Below are positions 17,759-24,152 of a stretch of 42,238 nt of DNA, one piece after another. The translations under genes and the position numbers were made by a program. The notes beneath the pieces are model-generated. The model did not search any database. It was given only the letters and a program-made list of their open reading frames with translations, and was not told where the DNA came from. The DNA lies in assembly GCF_000765235.1 (NCBI RefSeq), contig NZ_JPJG01000040.1, positions 1 through 42,238 of the forward strand. Reading direction: 5' to 3'. Within the stretch, counting starts at the first letter, position 1, and each line of letters opens with the position of its first letter. Origin of the DNA: Oscillibacter sp. ER4 (GTDB taxonomy: Bacteria; Bacillota; Clostridia; Oscillospirales; Oscillospiraceae).

Positions 17759-18379
17759 CTACACTTTTATTGCGAGACGCGCAAGTCTCAGTTCTTTGAG
17801 CGCGCTTAAAAGCAGTGCCAGTGCGGCAAAAATAACAAGCGCGCCGCCGCGCGTCTGCACATAGAGATACACTACCCCGCCCAGCAGCGCGAGTGAACAG
17901 AGAACGCCCGCAAGCGCCGCGACCGCGTCGCCCACGAGCGGACCGAACAGCGCTGAGATCGCAAGGTCCAGCGCGTGCGCCCCGTCGAGCGGCGGGATGG
18001 GCAGCAGGTTGAACGCGCAGAGCAGAATGTGCGCGCCAGCGAAGACGAAGCCCTCCACCCACACATAGTGCAGCGAAAACCACGCCGTCAGAACGCCGCA
18101 GACGAGGTTCATGCCGCAGCCCGCGAGCGTGACGGCAAGCTCACGCCCGTAAGAGAGCCTTTGCGCTCCGCGCGCGTGCAGCACCGCGCCAAACGCGCTG
18201 AGACGCAGCCCCTCGATGGGCACGTGGAATGCCCGCAGCGCCAGAAGATGCCCGCACTCGTGCAGCGCGGCGGCCAGCAAAATCGAGAGCACGATCGTCA
18301 GCGGGCTCACGATGGCCGCGAGCAGAATGAGCAGCCAGAAGCTCCACGAAACGTGGAGCCCGCGTTCAGGGAACCGCAT
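17759..18379 (-). CDS. spoIVFB: Site-2 (M50) membrane metalloprotease, SpoIVFB-like
   Basis: The 206-residue polytopic protein has the zinc motif HECGH in helix ALHECGHLLALRA (residues ~40-44) and the second metal site NLLPIPPLDGAHAL. It has about five hydrophobic segments and no PDZ or CBS domain. In the same orientation just upstream is a membrane-anchored M23 protein. This M23-M50 order is that of spoIVFA-spoIVFB, which process pro-sigma-K in the mother cell during sporulation. The start overlaps the upstream gene by 14 bases with no clear ribosome site, so translational coupling is likely. The specific spo name rests on context. Confidence 0.72.
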   Translation of the reverse strand: MRFPERGLHVSWSFWLLILLAAIVSPLTIVLSILLAAALHECGHLLALRAFHVPIEGLRLSAFGAVLHARGAQRLSYGRELAVTLAGCGMNLVCGVLTAWFSLHYVWVEGFVFAGAHILLCAFNLLPIPPLDGAHALDLAISALFGPLVGDAVAALAGVLCSLALLGGVVYLYVQTRGGALVIFAALALLLSALKELRLARLAIKV

Positions 18380-19208
18380 AGTAAACGGGGTTCAGATACT
18401 CTTCCCCGTCGTGCACCTCAAAGTGGAGGTGCGAGCCCGTGGCGTTGCCGGTCGAGCCAACTTTAGCGATCGCATCGCCCTTTTTGACACTCTGTCCCGC
18501 GCTCGCGGTGATGGCGCTACAATGGGCGTAGAGCGTTGAAAATCCGCCCTCGTGGTTGACCGTCACATAGTTGCCGAGGATATTGCTCTCCCCCACCGTG
18601 CCGACGGTGCCGTCGGCAAAGCAGGCGACGGAGGCGCCCTCCTCGCCCGCGATGTCCATGCCGTAATGGAAGCACTCGCCCGCGCCGTTCGGGTCGTCGC
18701 GCCAGCCGAACGGCGATGTCACCGTGCCGGACAGCGGCGTCGTGTACGAAAAGCCTAAAATGCGCTGCTCGCCCACGGCGAGTGCGGGCAGCTCCCGCGC
18801 GCTCGTGAGGTCGGAGACGTCCTGCTCCGAGACCGTCATGCCGATCAGATTGCCCGAGACCTCCTGCGCCTTGCTCTCGCCGCCAAACACCGCGACATAG
18901 GCCTCCGACAGCGAATCGCCCCAGTCCTGCTCGCCGGATGCCGCACGCCCGACCGCGGAAAACGCCGAGATGAAGTCCGCGTCGCGCACCAGCCACTGCC
19001 CCAGCGTCCCGCGCAGCGCGCTTAAGTTCCCCGGCATCAGCAGCTTGAGGCCAATAAGCGCCACAAACAGCGCCCCGCAGACGATGAGCTGCACCCAAAG
19101 CCGCGGCACTCCCATCTCCTTGCCGCGAGACACGCGCGATGTGCGCGTTCGCGGCGCAACGCGCTTCCCGCTCCCACTGTATGTTGTCCACTGCCGCCGC
19201 TTCTTCAT
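18366..19208 (-). CDS. spoIVFA: Membrane-anchored M23 (LytM) peptidase, SpoIVFA-like
   Basis: The 280-residue protein has a basic cytoplasmic tail, one transmembrane helix (LWVQLIVCGALFVALIGL, residues ~37-54), a linker and a C-terminal LytM domain. Its zinc motifs HYGMD and HLHFEVH look complete. B. subtilis SpoIVFA has a degenerate LytM domain, so an intact site is a difference worth noting. I chose ATG 19208 because GGGAGG lies 8 bases upstream. It overlaps the M50 gene by 14 bases. A SpoIIQ-like role is an alternative. Confidence 0.7.
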   Translation of the reverse strand: MKKRRQWTTYSGSGKRVAPRTRTSRVSRGKEMGVPRLWVQLIVCGALFVALIGLKLLMPGNLSALRGTLGQWLVRDADFISAFSAVGRAASGEQDWGDSLSEAYVAVFGGESKAQEVSGNLIGMTVSEQDVSDLTSARELPALAVGEQRILGFSYTTPLSGTVTSPFGWRDDPNGAGECFHYGMDIAGEEGASVACFADGTVGTVGESNILGNYVTVNHEGGFSTLYAHCSAITASAGQSVKKGDAIAKVGSTGNATGSHLHFEVHDGEEYLNPVYYAVP

Positions 19209-19263
19209 GCCGCCCGCCTCCCGTCCATTTCTGCCATAGCCTATGTGGACGAGGAGAAAAAAA

Positions 19264-19287
19264 TACCTCCGCCATGTAGCGGAGGTA
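19264..19287 (-). terminator. Terminator of the ATP-grasp/PHP/deacetylase operon
   Basis: TACCTCCGC (19264-19272) pairs with GCGGAGGTA (19279-19287) around a 6-base loop. On the minus strand seven T residues follow, 13 bases after the deacetylase stop. Confidence 0.88.
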
Positions 19288-19299
19288 CTTGAGGCCATT

Positions 19300-20586
19300 T
19301 TATTCTTCCATTTTATATGCCGCGTAGACGTTTCTTCTTGTAAAGTCAGTTACCTTGCCAAACATGACGTCCGGCAGCTTTGTGACAGCGTCCTCGGCCT
19401 TGGCGCTCGCATCGATGAGACCGTTTTCGCGGCAGTAGGACATTGCGCCGTCGTAAGGGCTGGCCTTGCCGGTCTTTCGCAGCTGGGCGACGCGGCGGGA
19501 GATGGCCTCGTCGTGCGGCGCGAGCAGCATCGCGAGCTCGCCGACGGTCATTTTATCGTCAAGACGCAGCTTGTTGTCGGTAAAGACGATGGCGCGCGTC
19601 TTTGAGAGCGCGGCGAGCTTTTCAAACAGCGGATCGTCGCGCCCGACATCCGTAAACGGGCTCTCCTCCATCAGCTCGCCCACGCTGACAACACGGTAGC
19701 CGTACTCCTTAAGAAGCGCGAGCTGCTTGCCCAGCGCGAACGCGACCGGCGTGCGCTTGGCCATGTTGTAGCCGTCCTTCTGGAAGATGATCTGTCCGCA
19801 GAAGAAGTCCGGGTCCTTTTCGAGCGCCTTGCGCATCGGCTCGACCATCGCGTCGATCTCCGCCTGAAGCGCCGCCTCAGGGTCCTCGTGCGTCGAGGGC
19901 AGCCAGCCCGCGCCATCGAACGACGCGGCCATATACTGGTACCCCATGCGCTCGTAGACGTCGTAACTCGTGAAGCCGCCCGCCATCTTGTCGACATAGT
20001 GCGGCGGGCGCGCGAGCGTGAGCGTATAGCCGTAGCGCTCACGCATCAGCGTGTCGAGGCGCGTCAGGTCCGCGACCGCGGCGTCAAAGCCAGGCAGGTA
20101 CTCGCGCGCGCCGTAGACAAACGGCTTTTTGCCGAAGATGATGTGGCGGTAGCCGTGGTTTGTGATCTGATGGCCCTCGTCGAGCATGCGGCGGATCAGG
20201 CGGTCGTTGTGCACGGCTCCGCCCTTGTCGTCGCAGTGGATATCGGGGTAGTGGTCGAATTTGACGCCGCCCCACGCCGCGCTGCCGAGCTTGCCCGCCT
20301 CGTCGGGGTAGTTCTCGCTCGTGTCGCCGATGACGTCGAAGCTGCCCTTTGCGCCGTACTGCGCGAGCGTGTCGAGCAGCACATCCGTCAGTGTTTTGCC
20401 TTCAAAGCGGTCAGGCGATGCGGGAAGGCCCATCGGGCCGTCGTCAAACGTCATCGCGCAGATGCGCTCGCCCGTCTTCACGCGCTCGATGCGGCGCGTG
20501 TAGCCGACGTAGTGCTTTTCCGCGGGCGTGATGATCTTCTTGACGATCTTCTTTCCCTTTTTGCCGAGTTTAACGATCCATGACAT
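19300..20586 (-). CDS. Polysaccharide deacetylase (NodB-like) with C-terminal extension
   Basis: The 428-residue protein has a NodB-type core with TFDDGP (catalytic Asp and metal Asp), EGHQITNHGYRH (metal His pair) and ARPPHY (the RxxPY motif). A C-terminal part of ~130 residues (FTDNKLRLDDKMTVGELAML onward) resembles S-layer-homology-like helices (AMSYCRENGLID). No signal peptide is obvious: the N-terminus is a short segment followed by many lysines (KLGKKGKKIVKK). I chose ATG 20586 because GGGAGG lies 9 bases upstream; an ATG at 20595 abuts that site. It overlaps the PHP gene by 17 bases and is the last gene of the operon. Confidence 0.85.
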   Translation of the reverse strand: MSWIVKLGKKGKKIVKKIITPAEKHYVGYTRRIERVKTGERICAMTFDDGPMGLPASPDRFEGKTLTDVLLDTLAQYGAKGSFDVIGDTSENYPDEAGKLGSAAWGGVKFDHYPDIHCDDKGGAVHNDRLIRRMLDEGHQITNHGYRHIIFGKKPFVYGAREYLPGFDAAVADLTRLDTLMRERYGYTLTLARPPHYVDKMAGGFTSYDVYERMGYQYMAASFDGAGWLPSTHEDPEAALQAEIDAMVEPMRKALEKDPDFFCGQIIFQKDGYNMAKRTPVAFALGKQLALLKEYGYRVVSVGELMEESPFTDVGRDDPLFEKLAALSKTRAIVFTDNKLRLDDKMTVGELAMLLAPHDEAISRRVAQLRKTGKASPYDGAMSYCRENGLIDASAKAEDAVTKLPDVMFGKVTDFTRRNVYAAYKMEE

Positions 20587-21310
20587 GCCATCCATCCTCC
20601 CTGGTGGTAAAGTCCTGCAAGGCGCATTTTACTGTAAAGAGCATTCCATTTACTCGTCTTTTTACGCCTGCGTTTGTCTTCTCTCTTTTGGTCTTCTGGC
20701 TTCTCGCTACGCACATTGCGCGGCCACGGCGGCCTTCGACCTGCTTCGCGCCCCGCAGGAGCGCTGCCTTGACGGCGGAAAGCGACAGTTCGTCCGCTTC
20801 CAGCACCGTCACGCCGCCGCCGACCTCTTCTGGCACGTGTGCGTCGCTGCCCGCAGTGACGGGTTTTTTCCATTTTTGCGCCAGCTCGCGCGCCATGGCG
20901 TTGGCGCTCTTGTTCTTGCGGTCGGCACGGCTGTTCCAAATTTCGACGCCGTCAAGCCGGCTCATCACATCGTCGAGCCGGTTCGCGTCTGTGCTGTGCT
21001 CAAAGGGATGCGCGATGACCGCCAGCCCGCCCTGTGCGTGAATGGCCGTGACCGACTCGGAAAACTTCCTCGTTTCGATGGGTTCTCTCACAAAGAGACC
21101 CAGCAGATGCCCGCGCTCGGTCGAAACCTCGGTCGCGGGGATGACGAGAAAATTGTCGAATTCCGGAACCTCGTCCAGCACGCGGTCGTGGTCGCAGATG
21201 GCGACACCGTTCAGCCCGCGCTCGCGCGCAAGCGCAACGATCTCGCTCAGGCTCATGCAGCCGTCGAACGACCGCTCGGAATGAATGTGCAGATCGAGCC
21301 GCAGCTCCAT
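20570..21310 (-). CDS. PHP-domain metal-dependent phosphoesterase
   Basis: The 246-residue protein starts MELRLDLHIHSERSFDG, the first PHP metal motif (DLHIHS). It contains AICDHDRV (second motif), PATEVSTERGH, VIAHPFEH and the late AGSDAHVPEE. These match TrpH-like or polymerase-PHP phosphoesterases acting on nucleotides or phosphosugars. The last ~40 residues are basic and may not be conserved. I chose ATG 21310, with GGGGAGAGG just upstream. It lies 16 bases after the ATP-grasp gene and overlaps the deacetylase gene. Confidence 0.85.
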   Translation of the reverse strand: MELRLDLHIHSERSFDGCMSLSEIVALARERGLNGVAICDHDRVLDEVPEFDNFLVIPATEVSTERGHLLGLFVREPIETRKFSESVTAIHAQGGLAVIAHPFEHSTDANRLDDVMSRLDGVEIWNSRADRKNKSANAMARELAQKWKKPVTAGSDAHVPEEVGGGVTVLEADELSLSAVKAALLRGAKQVEGRRGRAMCVARSQKTKREKTNAGVKRRVNGMLFTVKCALQDFTTREDGWHVMDR

Positions 21311-21326
21311 GATCCTCTCCCCTTTC

Positions 21327-22433
21327 TCAGCGCTCAAACAGGCTCTTTTTAAGGTATGCGCGCATGACCTTGCCATCGCCCTTGGCGCCCAAGGCCTCTT
21401 TCGCCGTGAAGAAATCGCCGAGACCGCGCAGGCCCTCCTTGACGCGGCCCGCCTTCAGATAGCTCAGCGCGGCAACCGTGTCGTTGAGGAAAAAGCGCAT
21501 TTTTACACCCGTCCGGTAGTCCTTCGCCGTGTAGGTGACTTGCCCGCCCTGCGCGGCCTGCGCGTAGTGCGCGACGATGGGACTCTGCGCCGCCTCCGTC
21601 ATCGGGAAACTGCCCCACACACGGGGATTGACCTCTAAAATGCAGTCGCCCTTAAATTCAACCATCGCAAGGCCTGTAAAGTGAAACGACTTGATAAGTT
21701 TGTACGCCTCGTCGATCATTTTTTCATCATAAAAGCTCTCGCAGCAGGTCGACGGCCCGCCCGTGATGGGATACTCGCGCACGCGGCGGTGGCACAGCGC
21801 GCCGAGCAGCTCGCTCTCGCGGCCGAGCAGCAGGCTCACGCCCGCGCCCGCGCCCGTGATCTTCTGCTGCACGATGGGGCTCGGGTCGTAGCGCTGCATC
21901 TTTTCCATGATGACGTTGAATTCCGCCTCGTTGTTCGCCACGGCGTAGCGGTCGGCAGCCTTGAGGCCGAACTTCTCCCCGCAGTGCGGCTTGACGACGA
22001 CAGGATAGCTCTCCGGCGTGCCGTCGTACTCGCGCGGCACAGGAATGCCAAGCTCCAGCGCGCGCTGATGCACGCTCTCCTTGTCGTTGAGCGCGTCGAG
22101 CGTCTCCTTCGGCGCGATGAGGAAGTTCGCCAGCGCGGCAAACTCCTCCCGACGGGCGGCGACGGTGTTGAGCGTCACCGCGCCGACGCAAAAGAGCACC
22201 GGATGCTCATACTCTTTGAGTATGCTCAGCAGTTTTTCGGCGTAATCCGCATCCGCACACGCGCCGTCGATCCAGCGGAAATCATCGCAGGACTTCGACA
22301 CCGACACTGCGGGTGCGCTCTTGACGTCCGCCCTTGTCTGCATCACGACCACGCGGTAGCCCGCGCGGTGCAGCGCACGCACCGCCGCGATGGACGAACG
22401 GTATTTTCCATCCGTCACAAGCGCTGTTTTCAT
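21327..22433 (-). CDS. ATP-grasp domain ligase-like protein
   Basis: The 368-residue protein starts MKTALVTDGKYRSSIAAVRAL, a pre-ATP-grasp Rossmann-like part. It contains ATP-grasp features: YPVVVKPHCGEKFGLK (ATP-binding Lys), GAGAGVSLLLGRE, and the metal/ATP site CILEVNPRVWGSFPM. It probably joins a carboxylate to an amine or thiol through an acyl phosphate. The PHP and deacetylase neighbours suggest surface polysaccharide or cell-wall modification, but no substrate can be named. ATG 22433 follows a weak GGTGATGATAAG site. Its promoter is at 22472-22500. Confidence 0.82.
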   Translation of the reverse strand: MKTALVTDGKYRSSIAAVRALHRAGYRVVVMQTRADVKSAPAVSVSKSCDDFRWIDGACADADYAEKLLSILKEYEHPVLFCVGAVTLNTVAARREEFAALANFLIAPKETLDALNDKESVHQRALELGIPVPREYDGTPESYPVVVKPHCGEKFGLKAADRYAVANNEAEFNVIMEKMQRYDPSPIVQQKITGAGAGVSLLLGRESELLGALCHRRVREYPITGGPSTCCESFYDEKMIDEAYKLIKSFHFTGLAMVEFKGDCILEVNPRVWGSFPMTEAAQSPIVAHYAQAAQGGQVTYTAKDYRTGVKMRFFLNDTVAALSYLKAGRVKEGLRGLGDFFTAKEALGAKGDGKVMRAYLKKSLFER

Positions 22434-22471
22434 CTTATCATCACCGCCGTTTTTCTTTTGATCTGCCTGCC

Positions 22472-22500
22472 ATGATACCAAACTCCCCCGCAAATTGCAA
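22472..22500 (-). promoter_or_regulatory. Promoter of the ATP-grasp/PHP/deacetylase operon
   Basis: Minus-strand TTGCAA (22500-22495), a 17-base spacer and TATCAT (22477-22472) lie ~38 bases before the ATP-grasp start. The LysR-type dyad at 22519-22538 lies directly upstream. Confidence 0.7.
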
Positions 22501-22518
22501 GAGCGCGCGATCCATCGC

Positions 22519-22538
22519 CTGTATTTCATAAAATACAG
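22519..22538. promoter_or_regulatory. Candidate LysR operator dyad
   Basis: CTGTATTT (22519-22526) and AAATACAG (22531-22538) form a perfect dyad with a 4-base centre. It contains the T-N11-A pattern favoured by LysR regulators. It lies between the LysR gene and the divergent ATP-grasp operon, at the upstream-activator distance from the latter's -35. Confidence 0.6.
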
Positions 22539-22634
22539 TTTATCATTGAAAATAGCGATGAAACGCCTTGCTTTTTTCGTCCTCTCATATTATTCTTTTC
22601 AAAGTAGAACGACATTCCGGAGGAAACCCGTCTT

Positions 22635-23567
22635 ATGAACGATATCAGCCTCAAGCAGCTTGAAATTTTTGTCGCCGTTGTGGAATACGGCGGCTTCACC
22701 CGTGCGGCGGAGGAGCTGTTCTTCAACCAGTCCACCGTGAGCGCGCACATTTCTCTTTTAGAGCAGGCGCTCGGCAAGGAGCTCTTCGTGCGCTCCAACC
22801 GCCGCCATGTTCGCTTGACGAAGGAGGGCGAACAGGTCTACCCCATCGCAAGGCGCATTCTGAATGACTGCGCCGCGCTGCGCACGCTGTTCTCCGACGC
22901 GAACAGCGCCCCCGTGGTCGCGCTCGGCGCGTCCACCGTGCCGGGGCAATATCTGGTGCCGGGCTACCTCGCCGCGTTTTTGAAGCGTGAGCCGGAGTTC
23001 CGTTATTCCCTGCGTCGCGGCGACAGCGAGCAGGTGCACCGGATGCTCAAATCCGGTCAGATCGCCGTCGGCTTTGTCGGCGCGGTCAGCGAGCCGGAAA
23101 ATGTCGACTACTTCCCCCTCTACGACGACAGGCTCGTGCTCGCCGCGCCGAACAACGAGCACTACCGCATGCTCAGAGAGCGCGGCGTCTACGGCCGCGA
23201 GCTGCTGCTCGAAGAGCCGTTCGTCTCGCGCGAAGAGGGCTCTGGCACGGACACGAGCCTGCAAAACTATCTGCGCACGCTCGGCCTCTCCCACGATATG
23301 CTGCATGTCGTGGCGCGCGTGGACGATCCCGAGGCCATCAAGCAGATGGTCTCCGGCGGCGTGGGCGTTGCCGTGCTCTCGGCACTCGCCGTGGAGCAGG
23401 AGGTCCAAAACGGCACGCTGCTCGCCTTCGAGATGGACAAAAGCGCGCTCAAGCGCACGATCTATCTCATCACGCTCAAATCGCAGCAGCTCTCCCGCAT
23501 GGAGCAAAAGCTCGTCGACTTTTTGAAAAGCCCGCACCGCAGGAAGCGCGCCGAAGCGCAGAACTAA
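22635..23567 (+). CDS. LysR-family transcriptional regulator
   Basis: The 310-residue protein has the LysR N-terminal winged helix (ISLKQLEIFVAVVEYGGFTRAAEELFFNQSTVSAHI, shown here in parts: LKQLEIFVAVVEYGGFT then RAAEELFFNQSTVSAHI). A periplasmic-binding-like effector domain follows from residue ~90. It is divergent from the ATP-grasp operon with a dyad between them, the usual arrangement for a LysR protein and its target. The effector is unknown; overall it resembles CysB/CysL-type members. GGAGG lies upstream of ATG 22635. The gene ends at a bidirectional terminator. Confidence 0.9.
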   Translation: MNDISLKQLEIFVAVVEYGGFTRAAEELFFNQSTVSAHISLLEQALGKELFVRSNRRHVRLTKEGEQVYPIARRILNDCAALRTLFSDANSAPVVALGASTVPGQYLVPGYLAAFLKREPEFRYSLRRGDSEQVHRMLKSGQIAVGFVGAVSEPENVDYFPLYDDRLVLAAPNNEHYRMLRERGVYGRELLLEEPFVSREEGSGTDTSLQNYLRTLGLSHDMLHVVARVDDPEAIKQMVSGGVGVAVLSALAVEQEVQNGTLLAFEMDKSALKRTIYLITLKSQQLSRMEQKLVDFLKSPHRRKRAEAQN

Positions 23568-23574
23568 GTCAAAA

Positions 23575-23600
23575 AAAGGCACGGCAAAAGCCGTGCCTTT
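23575..23600. terminator. Bidirectional terminator between LysR and the feo operon
   Basis: AAAGGCACGGC (23575-23585), loop AAAA, GCCGTGCCTTT (23590-23600), with an A-run before and T-rich sequence after. It serves both converging transcripts. Confidence 0.9.
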
Positions 23601-23611
23601 CATTTTGTCTT

Positions 23612-23869
23612 TTACTTCTTCAGAAAGCCGAACAGGCCGTGCTTTTCATACGGCTTGCTCGTCATGGAGACGAAGTCATAGCCGGTCTTGGTGATGGCCT
23701 CGCGCAGCTTCGCCTCGTCGATGGGCTCTTCGCTGATGATGTCCGCTTCGCCCTTGGAGTGGGAGGCGGAGACTTTCTTCACGGAGAACGCGTTGCGGAT
23801 GGCGTCGTTGATGTGCGATTCGCACATGCCGCACATCATGCCGTCGATCTTCACTTTGGTTTCGTACAT
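23612..23869 (-). CDS. Heavy-metal-associated (HMA) domain protein
   Basis: The 85-residue protein starts MYETKVKIDGMMCGMCESHI, the HMA fold with the metal-binding CxxC (here CGMC). It ends KHGLFGFLKK. Free HMA proteins carry soft metals such as copper or act as metallochaperones. I chose ATG 23869, which has AAAGGA about 12 bases upstream; an ATG at 23890 has no good site. It is the last gene of the feo transcript, after an intercistronic hairpin (23897-23931). Confidence 0.85.
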   Translation of the reverse strand: MYETKVKIDGMMCGMCESHINDAIRNAFSVKKVSASHSKGEADIISEEPIDEAKLREAITKTGYDFVSMTSKPYEKHGLFGFLKK

Positions 23870-23896
23870 GTTAAGATCATTTCCTTTCATACGGCG

Positions 23897-23931
23897 CAGG
23901 AGACGCGGGTGGATAAGTCCCGCGTCTCCTG
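23897..23931 (-). promoter_or_regulatory. Intercistronic 13-bp hairpin in the feo operon
   Basis: CAGGAGACGCGGG (23897-23909) and CCCGCGTCTCCTG (23919-23931) form a perfect stem with a 9-base loop. No T-run follows on the minus strand, so it is more likely an RNA stability or processing element between the FeoB-associated peptide and the HMA gene than a full terminator. Confidence 0.55.
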
Positions 23932-23937
23932 TGCTAT

Positions 23938-24114
23938 TTAATGCTGCTTACTGTGACAAGTGCCGTGCATAGCGCAGTGTGCACAGTTACAGCCACAGGA
24001 GTTTCTTCCCCTCTTTCTCTGCCGGATAAGATAGGTGGAGATAGCAATGATTATGGCAAGCAGGATAGCAGAGACGATGATCGTCGACAGGTTTGCGGTA
24101 ACCCAGTTCAACAT
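23938..24114 (-). CDS. FeoB-associated Cys-rich membrane protein
   Basis: The 58-residue protein starts MLNWVTANLSTIIVSAILLA. It is a single-pass membrane segment followed by a Cys/His-rich tail (SCGCNCAHCAMHGTCHSKQH). This is the pattern of the small FeoB-associated protein found after feoB in Firmicutes. It may help iron handling at the FeoB pore, but this is not proven. I chose ATG 24114, with AAAGGAG 8 bases upstream. Confidence 0.88.
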   Translation of the reverse strand: MLNWVTANLSTIIVSAILLAIIIAISTYLIRQRKRGRNSCGCNCAHCAMHGTCHSKQH

Positions 24115-24152
24115 GGAAATCACTCCTTTCGCAGGGTATCGGTGTTAAGGGA

